Below the pieces are notes generated by a model. That model was not told the origin of the DNA. It made no database searches and was given only the letters and a program-made list of their open reading frames with translations. DNA of 64,000 bases, taken from the NCBI GenBank assembly GCA_963796195.1, contig CAWCKS010000014.1, positions 1,214,171 through 1,278,170 on the forward strand. Direction: 5' to 3'. Made by a program: the position numbers and the translations under genes. The number at the start of each line of letters is the position of its first letter. The first letter of the stretch is position 1. Below are positions 22,925 to 32,751 of this stretch, one piece after another. The stretch comes from CAWCKS01 sp963796195. GTDB lineage: Bacteria; Pseudomonadota; Alphaproteobacteria; Rhizobiales; Xanthobacteraceae.

Positions 22925-24213
22925 AGATGACTTTGGTTGTCCGCCGTCTCACCCATTGGGGATTGGTCTTGTTGCCCCTGCTGTTTGCCGCCCCGGCCGT
23001 TGCGGAGGAGAACACGATCAAGGTCGGCATTCTGCATTCTCTTTCCGGCACAATGGCAATCAGTGAAGCCGTGCTGAAAGACACGGTCCTCATGTTGATA
23101 CGGGACCAGAATGCCAAGGGTGGACTGCTCGGGCGAAGACTGGAGCCGATCATCGCCGATCCCGCCTCCAACTCGTCGCTGTTCGCCGAAAAGGCGCGTG
23201 AGCTGCTTGTCGGCGGAAACGTCGCGGTTGTGTTCGGTTGCTGGACGTCGGCCTCGCGCAAATCCGTGCTCCCCGTTTTCGAGCAACTCAATGGCCTGCT
23301 CTATTACCCGGTCCAGTATGAAGGCGAGGAAAGCTCCCGCAACATTTTCTACACGGGGGCTGCGCCCAACCAGCAGGCAATTCCGGCGGTCCAATTCCTG
23401 ATGAGCAAGGAAGGTGGCGAGACTCGCAGATGGGTCCTTCTTGGGACGGACTACGTCTATCCACGCACAACCAACCGGATATTGGAGGCCTATCTTGCGA
23501 GTGAGGGCACATCGCCGGAAGACGTGCTGACAATCTATACGCCGTTTGGGTTCTCCGACTGGCGCGAGATCGTCGAGAAAATCAAGGCGTTCGCGTCTGC
23601 GGGCAGAAAGACGGCCGTGATATCGACCATCAACGGAGATGCCAACACGTCCTTTTACAAGGAACTCGCCGCCCAGAAGGTGGACGCCGCGAAGATTCCG
23701 GTCATGGCGTTCTCCGTGAGTGAACGCGAACTGCTGAGCCAGGACACGAAGCCCCTGGTCGGCCATTTGGCCGCCTGGAATTACTTCCAATCGGTCAAGT
23801 CTCCGGAAAACAAAACGTTCATCGACATGTGGAGAGACTTCACCGGAAACCAGAGTGAAATCACAAACGACCCAATGGAGGCTACCTTCATCGGCTTCCG
23901 GATGTGGGCGCAGGCCGTCGCCCAAGCCGGCACGACAGATGTCAATGCGGTTCGCCAAGCCATGTATCGTCAGAGGATAAAGGCGCCAAGCGGTTACGAC
24001 GAGGTGATGAACACCAATCACCACCTCTCCAAGCCAGCCATGATCGGCAAGATTGATGCGTCTGGGAGGTTTGACGTCATCTGGCGATCGACCAATCCGA
24101 TCCGGGCCGATGCGTGGAGTAAGTATCTCCCCGACAGCGCCAAGCGCACCGCCGATTGGACCTTTCCCTGGGTTTGCGGAGGCTGCACTGAACCAACCTT
24201 CAAGGATTGGTGA
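22921..24213 (+). CDS. UrtA-like periplasmic amide/urea-type substrate-binding protein
   Basis: The 430-residue protein has a signal peptide ending near AAPAVAEEN. It opens with IKVGILHSLSGTMAISE, characteristic of the UrtA/AmiC/FmdD branch of branched-chain-type binding proteins. VVFGCWTSASRKSVLPVFEQ and LLYYPVQYEGEESSRN are further hallmarks. It binds a small amide or urea-like ligand in the periplasm. No permease or ATPase gene is near, so transport is unlikely to be its only job. It overlaps the cyclase stop (ATGA), which suggests that it acts as a ligand-binding partner of the cyclase sensor domain. The start at 22921 follows from this overlap and the signal peptide. Ligand identity is unknown. 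Confidence 0.85.
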   Translation: MKMTLVVRRLTHWGLVLLPLLFAAPAVAEENTIKVGILHSLSGTMAISEAVLKDTVLMLIRDQNAKGGLLGRRLEPIIADPASNSSLFAEKARELLVGGNVAVVFGCWTSASRKSVLPVFEQLNGLLYYPVQYEGEESSRNIFYTGAAPNQQAIPAVQFLMSKEGGETRRWVLLGTDYVYPRTTNRILEAYLASEGTSPEDVLTIYTPFGFSDWREIVEKIKAFASAGRKTAVISTINGDANTSFYKELAAQKVDAAKIPVMAFSVSERELLSQDTKPLVGHLAAWNYFQSVKSPENKTFIDMWRDFTGNQSEITNDPMEATFIGFRMWAQAVAQAGTTDVNAVRQAMYRQRIKAPSGYDEVMNTNHHLSKPAMIGKIDASGRFDVIWRSTNPIRADAWSKYLPDSAKRTADWTFPWVCGGCTEPTFKDW

Positions 24214-24442
24214 CGATCGGCATCAAAGCGCGCGTTTGCGCGGAGATCAACCTGAGACGAGTCAAATGCATATCGCGGCCGTTTGGAAGCGCTATTTCAT
24301 TGACAAATCATTGGGAATGAATTCGGCGCATTCCGCCCGGAACTAAGAGCGAAATGTAGCGTCGCCTGGAGATCAGAATGAGTTGGACGCGGTCGGGGAT
24401 TGGTAGCAGGGGTCCGCTCCTTTTCCACACATGAGTGTGCAC

Positions 24443-25459
24443 TCACAGGTATTTACCGCGGATGTCGATGGTCGAGCGGGTGCCGAGATCGCCGAAATTC
24501 GCGGACAGCCAGTCGTCGGCGCGGGCGCGACCGACATCGCGCAGACGGGTCAGGAATTCCCAGTCGGCGTTGAACTTGCTGGCAACGCCGAGCTCCTTCA
24601 TGAACCGTTCCGCCTCAATCTCGTGAACCAGCACGCCCTTCATCTCGTTGTCGCGCACTGCGCCGCTGTCGATCAACCGGTTGACGAATGCGATCGCCCG
24701 CATCTCGCGCATCAACGACGAGTTGAAGCTGATCTCGTTCAGCCGATTCATGATATCGCTGGCCGTGCGCGGGATCTCCTCGCGCGTGATCGGATTGATG
24801 TGAACGACGATAACGTCACGCAACTCGCAGCCGTAAATCAGTGGAAAAATTGCCGGGTTGCCCATGTAGCCACCGTCCCAATAGGCTTCGCCATCGATCT
24901 CGATCGCCTGGAACAGAAACGGCAGACAGCTCGATGCGAGCACGGTGGCGGCGGTGAGTTCGGCGTTCTCGAAAATCTTCACTTTTCCGGTGCGGACATT
25001 GGTCGCGCACAGGTACAACTTGACGACGCCATCCCGACGCAATCGCTCGAAATCGACGGTCTTCTCGAGCACCTCCCGCAACGGGTGGTAGTTCAGTGGG
25101 TTGACCTGATACGGCGAAAACAGCCGCGTCATCATGTCGAACAATATGAACGCGGGCGATGTTTCAGCCGAATGACTTTTCCGCAGGCGGTCGAACAGCG
25201 ACGGCTGCAGCGGGCTCCACCTTGCGGCCTCGCTGACACGGCGCCAGAACTCGGCGAGCGCAAGTTTCGCGCCCTCGCGGCCGCCTATTGTCAAGCCATA
25301 GGCCATGACCGCTGCGTTCATGGCGCCGGCGCTGGTCGCGGAAATACCCTCGAAAGAGATACGCTCGTCGTCGAGCAAGCGATCCACCACGCCCCAAGCG
25401 AAGGCGCCATGCGCGCCGCCCCCCTGCAAGGCAAGGTTCACCGTCTTGCCTGTTGTCAT
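24443..25459 (-). CDS. patatin-like phospholipase
   Basis: The 338-residue protein has all patatin motifs: the glycine-rich oxyanion loop LALQGGGAHGAFAWGV, the nucleophile elbow ISATSAGAMNA (S-A-G; the first Gly is replaced by Ala), and the catalytic-dyad DGGYMGNPA. It has no signal peptide and probably acts in the cytoplasm or on the inner membrane face as a lipid acyl hydrolase. The start at 25459 is preferred over 25474 because AGGA lies eight bases upstream. It is convergent with the substrate-binding protein gene and lies downstream of the cytochrome operon on the same strand. Confidence 0.88.
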   Translation of the reverse strand: MTTGKTVNLALQGGGAHGAFAWGVVDRLLDDERISFEGISATSAGAMNAAVMAYGLTIGGREGAKLALAEFWRRVSEAARWSPLQPSLFDRLRKSHSAETSPAFILFDMMTRLFSPYQVNPLNYHPLREVLEKTVDFERLRRDGVVKLYLCATNVRTGKVKIFENAELTAATVLASSCLPFLFQAIEIDGEAYWDGGYMGNPAIFPLIYGCELRDVIVVHINPITREEIPRTASDIMNRLNEISFNSSLMREMRAIAFVNRLIDSGAVRDNEMKGVLVHEIEAERFMKELGVASKFNADWEFLTRLRDVGRARADDWLSANFGDLGTRSTIDIRGKYL

Positions 25460-25547
25460 CGGCGCATCCTGCAAGCTCTACCACCTCGCGATTTTCGCCG
25501 AACCGGGCGTCCACTCCGGGATGGCTACTTTTGGAGTGGATTATCAG

Positions 25548-25967
25548 TCATTTTGTTTTCTTGCTGGACCTTCCGCCGCCGCACGCGCGCGGACTGTCGT
25601 CGATGCGTCGCCACATCACGCCCTTGGGAGTGCCTTCGAACTGGATCGTCGCGCCGCAATCAGACGTATTGGCAGCGGTAAAAGTCCATGCCGGAGTCGT
25701 CGCAAAATTTATTGACGAGGAACCCTTGACCTCGAGGACGGCCGTGGCGGAGCCGCCCTGGCCGTTGGTGAAACGCCAGCGCTTGTATCCGGTCGCATAG
25801 AAGGGCAGATCGCACACTGCCGCAGTATAGTTGCACGGCCCCTCGCACTTATAAGTACCCTGCAGCTTGGCCCATGGATCCGGGCAGGCATCCTCGGCGG
25901 ATGCCGCACTCGCTTGAACAACCACTACACATGCCGCGCCAACGACAGCTGCGATGATAGCCTTCAT
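25548..25967 (-). CDS. small secreted cysteine-containing protein of unknown function
   Basis: The 139-residue product has a signal peptide ending at ASAASAEDAC. The mature part contains five to six cysteines, including CPDPWAKLQGTYKCEGPCNY, TAAVCDLPF and NTSDCGATIQF, and looks like a small disulfide-bonded beta domain ('LQGTYKCEGPC' suggests a lipocalin-like start). It ends with a basic tail. A GGAGAG site precedes the ATG. It lies 23 bases after the decaheme cytochrome on the same strand and is probably the end of that operon. No family is recognised. Confidence 0.65.
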   Translation of the reverse strand: MKAIIAAVVGAACVVVVQASAASAEDACPDPWAKLQGTYKCEGPCNYTAAVCDLPFYATGYKRWRFTNGQGGSATAVLEVKGSSSINFATTPAWTFTAANTSDCGATIQFEGTPKGVMWRRIDDSPRACGGGRSSKKTK

Positions 25968-25990
25968 ATCACGCTCTCCCCTGTCCCATC

Positions 25991-28900
25991 TTACTGGACG
26001 CCATAGCCAGCGAACTCGTCGACGACGGTCGCCTGAATGCTTTTAGCCGCAGCGATATCCGATTTGGCGTGGGCAGCATCACCGATGCGCTGCTCGGCAA
26101 TCCCGCGGCCGTACAGTGCTGATGCACGCTTAGGATTGTACAAGAGTGCAGCAGTGTAGTCGCCGATCGCCTTCTTGTAGAGGCCAAGTTTCAGATTGAC
26201 CAGACCGCGGCTGTCGAGAGCATCCGGAAAGCTTGGTTGAACCTTTAGCGACATGTTGCAATCGTCCAATGCAGCTTGCAGCTCGTCAAGCAGCGCGCGT
26301 GTCCAACAACGATCGTTGAGCGCAGCGGCATGGCTCGGGTCGCGGCGGATCACCTCGCTAAAATCCTGGATGGCAAGCTCAAGATCTCCGCCGACGGCCC
26401 TCTGGTGGCCGCGCTGATAAAAGCTGTCGGGATCGGTCGGTTCGGTCGTACCGTCGCTTGCGGATTTGGCGGGTGTGGGGGGCGCTGAGTTGTCGGGTGT
26501 AGCGGTCGCCGAGTTACCGGGCGCGGTCGGCGGGGAGACCGCCGGGACGACAGTCGCAGATTTTTCGGGCGCTGTGGCGCCTTGCTTGGCCATTTGTTGA
26601 ACCGCTAGGTCGTAGTCGCGGCGCGCGTTGCCGTCTGAGGCCAAAGGAGACGCTTCGGGCCCCGCTGCCAGCGCCACAGGCAGTACCGCACTCGCCGAAC
26701 TCGAATTGGCGTCGGGCACATGATAGCCGTGACAGACAGTACAGTTTTCCCACTCTGCCTGCTGACTGTGACACGCCGAGCAGACAGATTTCTCTATGTA
26801 TTTGAAGTTCGGCGTGTAGTTAGCCGGATCGCCTCCTTCATAGGTCTTCAGAAATCCAACGTCGCCTTCCCGCAATTGGTGACACTTGACGCAAGTCGCA
26901 GCGCCGATCAGTTCGACGTGCGGCTTGTGCGAATAGTTCGTGAAGCGGTTGTTGATCGCATTTGGATTGAAAGGCTGCCAATTGACAATCCTGGCTCCGG
27001 CTTGGTCATCCACGCTGTGACACTTGGTACAACGACCGATCGCATCTTTTGGCGCTAACACATCGAAAACCAGGTTCATTTGATCGCGGAGGCGGCTGGT
27101 GCCGTAAGCCTGACCCGCAAAATCGAGCCAAGTCTGCAAGAACTGATCTGCGTGACCGGTCGGGCGATAGCGGATAGCGAAATCTTCGCGATACCAGCCG
27201 CCGGCCTGTCCCCAGACCTCCGGGTCGAACGGTGCCGGGTTTGCATCGGCCGACTTCTTTGCGGCAACCTCCGCATTTGTAGCAGCTCCCTTGGGCTCGG
27301 GAGCGGCGAGAGCGGCGTTTCCACCAGCGCCCGATAAGCTGTTGTCCCCGGTGGCCTTGTCAGCGGAGAGAATGTCATCCTTGTTGTTTGGGTTAAGAAT
27401 GTCGTCCTTCGTGCCGGGGGTGAGGATGTCAGCCTTGTTACTCGGGGCGAGGATGTCTTCCTTGCCGCTTGGGTTCGGAACCTTGGCGTTATTGCTCGGC
27501 GCGAGGATGTCAGCCTTGTTGCCATCAGCGCCGCTGTCGGGACTGAGGATGTCGTTGGAAGAAGAGGCGTCAGGCATCTTGGTCGGAGCCGCGGCGCTGT
27601 CGCCGCCCGAGGCGGGCTGCGATGTTTTTTCTGCAGCCGCAGGTTCCTTTTCCTGTGGTTTGAAACCTTGCGTCGGATCGCCGCGGTCATGCTGCTCCAG
27701 ATCGTCGTGCAAATTGGGAAACCATTCGCGACTTCCAGACAAGATTACGTCATTGGACATGGCGCCAGTCAGCGCGGCAACGCGCCCCCTGTCGACTGGG
27801 CTTCCGGCGGCGTCGCTGGCAAGCATCCTCGCCGCAGGATTGGTGGTCTCCAACTGTTTGAACAGGCGCTTGACCGCCCAGGCCAGCCTTGCGACGCGCG
27901 CGAGATCCTGATCGCTGGCCCTGCGCAGATCAAGCAGATTAAGTCCCTTCACGTCGGACACGACGGGCTCGTTCTTCGACTCTAGAAGCAGGCCCATGAA
28001 CGGCGTCAACTCGGCTTCCGATTCCTTTGGCCAGCCGCCGATGTCGATGCCACGTTCATTCAGCGTCGCCAGGTCAAGTCCGGGCACAGTGATGACATCG
28101 ATGCCCTTGGGGCCGCTGACTTGCGTTGCGCCGGTGATGTCCCCGTTGTGACAACTGGAGCACATCGTCGCGAATGATTTGACCTCCATGTACCTCCGCC
28201 GCACCCCGGGCTGATGGCAGTCGGTGCAGCTGTCCGGCACGACCTGGCCCGCTGCCGCAGCCTTTGCGACCTCGGGAAAATGCTTCGTCATATGCGATTG
28301 ATGGTCGAAGATGATGCGCGGACGTCGCCGATAGGGAAAATTCGCAAACTGAGGATGCGAGTAGGCAAATGAGCCGAACCGCGACACATGGCAGGTCTGG
28401 CAGCGCTGGTTCGAAACCGTTTTCAGGTCGGCAAACACGCCCTGGTGCTCTTTGTGGCAGGTCGCACACTGGATCTCCGCTTCGGCCCGTTGCGATCTCG
28501 CAGTCCCCGGAAAGGCGATGCGCTGCATTAAGGTCTCAGAGGGCGCGTTCTTCGAATCTCGACGAAGCAACTCGGTAACCCTTCGCAAGTCTTCGACCGA
28601 ATGCGTATGTGGCGCAAAAGGCTCTGAGCCCATGACGTGACACGTTACACACAAATTCGAATTTTGTCGGGGCTCGACGGCAGTGAACAAGCGATGCAGC
28701 AAGTCTACCTGGCCCGACCGCGCGCCGGCATGGCAAGCCGAGCAATTAGTGAGGCCGGCATGGGGCGAGGAGAGTTTGCCCGGCATCATAAATTGTTCTC
28801 CGGCCTTGCCACCCAGCAGGACGGCCAGAGTCCGATCATCAGTGCGGTCGCCGCAAACGCTCCGCGCTTTCGCTTCGTCCGCAGGCTTGGACTCGGCTCG

Positions 28901-29157
28901 CAGCGCTCCAACGTCATGCAGCACTGCCCGTCTGGTAGTGGTCCCGCCTGGCAGGCCCCCCCTGCAGTCGCCGCGCGCCGGCACTGCCATCGCTCACCCT
29001 CCAATCGCGGCTGACAGACTGTGGTCACGCGGCAGCGACCATCCAGGCCCGGGCCAAGTTCGCAGGGCTTGCCCTCCGCAAGGCGCCCGCAGACCCACGC
29101 GTCTTGCGGACGTTCGTACTTGCTTTCCTTGAAGCCGAATTTCTGGAGGACGATCAT
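25991..29157 (-). CDS. decaheme c-type cytochrome with N-terminal Cys-rich domain and C-terminal TPR (one frameshift)
   Basis: From 29157 the protein opens with a non-heme Cys-rich domain of about 80 residues (WVCGRLAEGKPCELGPG, CRVTTVCQP, GPLPDGQCC). A basic patch and a membrane helix near residues 98-120 follow. The periplasmic part has ten CxxCH sites: CSACH, CVTCH, CATCH, CQTCH, CTDCH and CSSCH, then, after a long linker, CTKCH, CVKCH, CSACH and CTVCH. The linker (about 27360-27560) repeats DIL(A/S/T/N)P six times. Two or three TPR units close the protein. The frame breaks near 28,825, where CTCTGG appears to have lost one C; corrected length is 1055 residues. The start lies seven bases after the preceding stop in the operon. 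The role is inferred as a periplasmic electron hub taking electrons from or giving them to the cytochrome b-like protein. Confidence 0.83.
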
Positions 29158-29163
29158 GCCGAA

Positions 29164-29994
29164 CTAACCCGCCGCAAATGCGTACTCCAACACGATATGC
29201 ACCGTCATCGCCGCCAACAGGGCGTAGGTCGCAGGGACGTGTATGAAGAGCCACAGTCTCAGCAAGCCGATGTTGGTGTAGTGAAAGTCGAGATTGCTCT
29301 TGGCTTCGACCAAATCGCGCAGCTTCAGCAAGCGAACTTTGCCCGGTTCGTCGAGATATCGCTCGATAGCGGACAGTTGGGTGAGAATACGCGCCTTTGG
29401 CACCTTCGATGCTGCCAGGTGCGCGACCGCGTTGCGCGGGCCGGCGAAGAAGTCACTCAGGCTATCGGCGTAAAATTTGGCTATGCTTCGGGTATTGCCG
29501 TCCTGCACCGAATCCCGCGCGATCGCCTCCGCCTGCTCCGCCAACTGAGCTCTGAACATCGGGATACGATCGAATACGATGCGCTCGCCCTCCGCCTCAA
29601 GCCGGGGCGGCACGATCTTACTGACTATCGCACCTGCTATGCCGCTTAGGCTCACCAGCATGAACAGGCTCCACAGCAGCCAGTGCAACAAGGAGCCAGG
29701 CATTTGATGTCTGGTGTGGATGATGAAGACCGCGACCGCCAAGAAGCCCACGAAATAGTGCACGACCAGCCAAAACCGGACACGGCCGAAGGGCAGGATG
29801 TAGACCTTCTTGCGCCAACCAAGCAGCATCATCACTGCCAGGCATCCAAACAATGTCCAGCCGTTGAAGAACTGGACATCGCGCAAGGCAATGTCGCGTC
29901 GCCAATTTTCCAGATAGAATAGCGCGAATGCTGCGCCCGTGAGCGCAAGATTGATGCTCGTGCTCCTGTTGAGCAGTCGGGTCAACCAAGCCAC
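29164..29994 (-). CDS. membrane cytochrome b-like (ferric-reductase/b561-like) electron-transfer subunit
   Basis: The 276-residue protein has four or more hydrophobic helices, in two blocks. The first is SINLALTGAAFALFYLENW through WLVVHYFVGFLAVAVFIIHT and LLHWLLWSLFMLVSLSGIAG. The last is LWLFIHVPATYALLAAMTVH. Paired histidines (VVHYF, FIIHTRH, LLHW, FIHVP, TVHIV) are suited to bind two b hemes. A soluble segment of about 100 residues separates helix blocks. I chose the GTG at 29994, which overlaps the preceding ferredoxin gene by 13 bases and has GGAAG eight bases upstream; the longer frame to 30099 is an artefact. It would link the ferredoxin subunit on the inside to periplasmic cytochromes. 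It is not NrfD/PsrC-sized; exact family uncertain. Confidence 0.75.
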   Translation of the reverse strand: MAWLTRLLNRSTSINLALTGAAFALFYLENWRRDIALRDVQFFNGWTLFGCLAVMMLLGWRKKVYILPFGRVRFWLVVHYFVGFLAVAVFIIHTRHQMPGSLLHWLLWSLFMLVSLSGIAGAIVSKIVPPRLEAEGERIVFDRIPMFRAQLAEQAEAIARDSVQDGNTRSIAKFYADSLSDFFAGPRNAVAHLAASKVPKARILTQLSAIERYLDEPGKVRLLKLRDLVEAKSNLDFHYTNIGLLRLWLFIHVPATYALLAAMTVHIVLEYAFAAG

Positions 29995-31691
29995 GCCATC
30001 AACTTCCTGGAATCGCGAATATCGACACGGATCAGGGCATCGTGGGGGCAAGCCTGCACGCAGGCAGGCCCCGTCAGTTGGGTAACGCAAAGATCGCACT
30101 TGGTTGCGCGACTGATCGTTTGGCCTTCGCTATCGAGGAGGAAATCGCCCTTCTCATCGCGGATATCGACCATCTTGATGTTGTCGTACGGACAGGAATT
30201 GGCACAGGTGGCGCAGCCGATGCAGGTACCGTCGTTGATAACGACCGTCCCAGACCCCTCCTCGCGATGGATGGCGCCGGTCGGACAACCGATCAGGCAG
30301 ACCGGATCGGTACAGTGCATACAGGCATTAACGACCATGGCGTTGAGATGCGAGAAGCCCTGCCTCGTAAAACGCGGGTTGTTGTCATGAGCACTGGCGC
30401 AGGCCCTCACGCAATCATCGCATCCGACGCAGCGATCGAGATTGATCACCATCGCCTTCTCGCCGTTGATGAAACGATGATCGACAAAGAAATCCATCAT
30501 CTCCTGTCGCATCTTTAAGGCCGCGGGGTCGCTGCTTGCCGCGACCCTCTTATCGCTTCGATAACCGGCAGTAAGGCCGGGAAGTATGTATTTGAAAACC
30601 AGTTTGGTGGGGATGCGAATTACGTCGACATAACCGATTGCACGCAGACTGGCGCTCAACACCACGCCGGTTGCTCCAGTTGCGATAGCAGCGATCTCGT
30701 CCAGGCCGAAGACGTCATTAACAGAGAGATGATCGAGTGCTTGCTCGCCATGATCGACGCGTTCGGTCACTCTGGCAAAACCACGGTTGATCAATAGCAG
30801 CCCATCAACATGGTCACCCTGCTGGCAGATCAGCGTCTCCTGTTCGATAACGCGGCTGACGTCGGTTTGCTTCTCCTTCTTGAAGCGGTGCATCCAATCG
30901 ACATTTCCGTACGTTTCGAACAGTGATTCCCTTGCAATTTCGTCCAGCGCTTCTTCTTCCAAATGGTGAAGCACCGGGCATTCCCGTAGCCGGCTGACCA
31001 GGCCGCGCTCGCGATAAAGCTGATCTATGTGCTGACGAAAAGGAGTCGACCAGGTGCGGATGTCGCGAACGCCTTGCCATCGTAGCTCGAACAGAAGTGT
31101 GTCGTCTTCGGCGGCAATGATAGTAAGCGTGCGCGGCCTTCCGGTCAGCGCGGCGAGCTCGCCAAAGACGTCGGGAGGTCGATAGGGGACCGTGGGGTAC
31201 CGCGTCTTCACGTCATCGACGTCGATTTTTTCCAACCCGGCCGGTACGGTTGAGTCGGAAACCTGCGTCCTGCGCCCGCGCCAGCGGCGCCGCGTCGGCC
31301 GATACTCTGGGGGCCTGGCACGCGCAAAGAGTTGTGCGATCGATCGCCGCCAGCTGAATTGTGCCTTTGGCCCTTGGCCTGTCTCGATCGCAACTGTGGG
31401 TGAGAGGGCTTCACCCTCGAGGATGACGAATAACGAACCACCGTAGTCGCCCTTGCGTATGATCACCTCACCGCGCTGATATCTCCGCAAGCGCCCATCA
31501 TTGGCAATGATCTTGTCAACCGGCAGCCATGGCTGAAATTCAGCCGGGTTGACGTTTGCAAAGGTCGGCAGCGACAGAATGCGCGCGACGGTCTCCGCGT
31601 CGAGTGGTTCGTCTCCGAACGGCTCATCCCATCGGCGGTTGCGCTCTTCGACGAGCTCAAACTCCGGATTCGCTATTTCAGTTTGAGACAT
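29982..31691 (-). CDS. cyclic-nucleotide-binding domain / four-cluster 4Fe-4S ferredoxin fusion
   Basis: The 569-residue cytoplasmic protein has two cyclic-nucleotide-binding domains, about residues 50-230 and 235-370. The first has a basic insertion of about 70 residues and an intact phosphate-binding cassette (FGELAALTGRPRT, residues 176-188, with the Glu and Arg that hold the cyclic phosphate). The second cassette is degenerate (FGLDEIAAIATGAT). Residues 421-560 carry four cysteine sets of the DMSO-reductase-B/NrfC ferredoxin type: CVGCDDCVRAC, CMHCTDPVCLIGC, CIGCATCANSC and CDLCVTQLTGPACVQAC. It should pass electrons to or from the cytochrome b-like subunit, whose gene overlaps it. The start at 31691 overlaps the tetraheme stop. 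Gating by cAMP is inference from the conserved cassette. Confidence 0.88.
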   Translation of the reverse strand: MSQTEIANPEFELVEERNRRWDEPFGDEPLDAETVARILSLPTFANVNPAEFQPWLPVDKIIANDGRLRRYQRGEVIIRKGDYGGSLFVILEGEALSPTVAIETGQGPKAQFSWRRSIAQLFARARPPEYRPTRRRWRGRRTQVSDSTVPAGLEKIDVDDVKTRYPTVPYRPPDVFGELAALTGRPRTLTIIAAEDDTLLFELRWQGVRDIRTWSTPFRQHIDQLYRERGLVSRLRECPVLHHLEEEALDEIARESLFETYGNVDWMHRFKKEKQTDVSRVIEQETLICQQGDHVDGLLLINRGFARVTERVDHGEQALDHLSVNDVFGLDEIAAIATGATGVVLSASLRAIGYVDVIRIPTKLVFKYILPGLTAGYRSDKRVAASSDPAALKMRQEMMDFFVDHRFINGEKAMVINLDRCVGCDDCVRACASAHDNNPRFTRQGFSHLNAMVVNACMHCTDPVCLIGCPTGAIHREEGSGTVVINDGTCIGCATCANSCPYDNIKMVDIRDEKGDFLLDSEGQTISRATKCDLCVTQLTGPACVQACPHDALIRVDIRDSRKLMAWLG

Positions 31692-32692
31692 TGCCTTTAA
31701 ATTTGTCCGAACCGGGGATGTACTGGTCAATCGCGCCGAATCCGGAGCCGTCGTAGCCGCCGGAGAGTTTCTGGCCTAGTTCTGAAATCTTGCCAGCCGC
31801 GGCAACCAATTCGGCTTCATTGTTCAGCTTCAGCCCCGCGCCTTGCCCTATGTCGGCAATTGCCTTGAGCTCCGGCGCATTGGGTAACAGATTGGCGAGC
31901 GCAGCAACGGCCTTGCGCGCGTTGTCGGCACGTGTTGCCATTTTCAAGGCATAGTCGTCCTTTGCGGTAGCTTTGCTGACCCCGATGAGAGCGACCTCCA
32001 GCTCGACAACACGGCCAACCACAAACAGCATGCGCTTGCGCGCCTGCGAGGCTTCCGGATTAGACGCGCCCTTGTTGTACCAGACGTTGTGGCGAACCTC
32101 GCCCTGGCTCCAGCTGACAAGCTCGAAGGCGCTTCCGGCGGCGTGGCCGCCAACATTGACAAGTTTCTCGTTCGGCACAACGTGACAGCTGAGGCAGTTC
32201 TTGGCGAGAGCGTAGTAGTTGGTCGGGCGAATCATACCTGCAGCTTCAGACTTCTGCCACCGCGTCGCGACTTCATCCTTCGTTTCCTGACCTTCCTTCT
32301 TGCCGCTGAAGTCGGCATGCACCTTGATCCAGTTCTTGCCGCCCCCATGACAGGAACTCGCAAGAGATACCCGCGATCACCTGGTCAGGCGCCTGGACCG
32401 TAAAGTGACAGTTGAGGCAAAGGCTCTCCGACTTCAGCCGCGTGACGCCCATCTTGGTTGCGATGGTGTCGGCGTCTTTGTCGTTGGGAAGATCCTTGAA
32501 GGTTGTAAAGTGATGCTGGTGCTGCCAGATCAGTGCTTCCTTCTTGTGGCATTCGGCGCACGCATTCGGTCCAACGATCAGATTTGGATCAGCCGCCCGC
32601 GCCACGGTCACACCAACGCCTGTCAAAAGCGCGATTGTTGCAATCCGCCCCAGCCACACCGGCCTTATGAGATTTGTCAGCGTGGTCGTCAT
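31678..32692 (-). CDS. periplasmic tetraheme cytochrome c554-like protein (one frameshift)
   Basis: The ATG at 32692 follows GGAGA. The signal peptide ends near TVARAADPN. Four CxxCH sites are present: NACAECHKK, LCLNCHF, SCESCHGGG and NCLSCHV. This order and the segment YYALAKNCLSCHVVPNEKLV match cytochrome c554-like proteins. The third heme site is split by one extra T near 32355; corrected length is 337 residues, with a helical C-terminus rich in Ala and Leu (AVAALANLLPNAPELKAI). It probably carries electrons through the periplasm between the other multiheme subunits. Its stop overlaps the next gene by 14 bases. Confidence 0.85.
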
Positions 32693-32751
32693 TTCTGTCT
32701 CCAATTTATCGGAGTGCGGTGCCCCGAATGAAGTTCGCCAATTCAACGCCA

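Noticed and set aside
24432..24445. TGAGTG-TG-CACTCA inverted repeat at the patatin stop
   Set aside because: Six-base stem with a two-base loop overlapping the stop codon and no T-run; too small to call a terminator.
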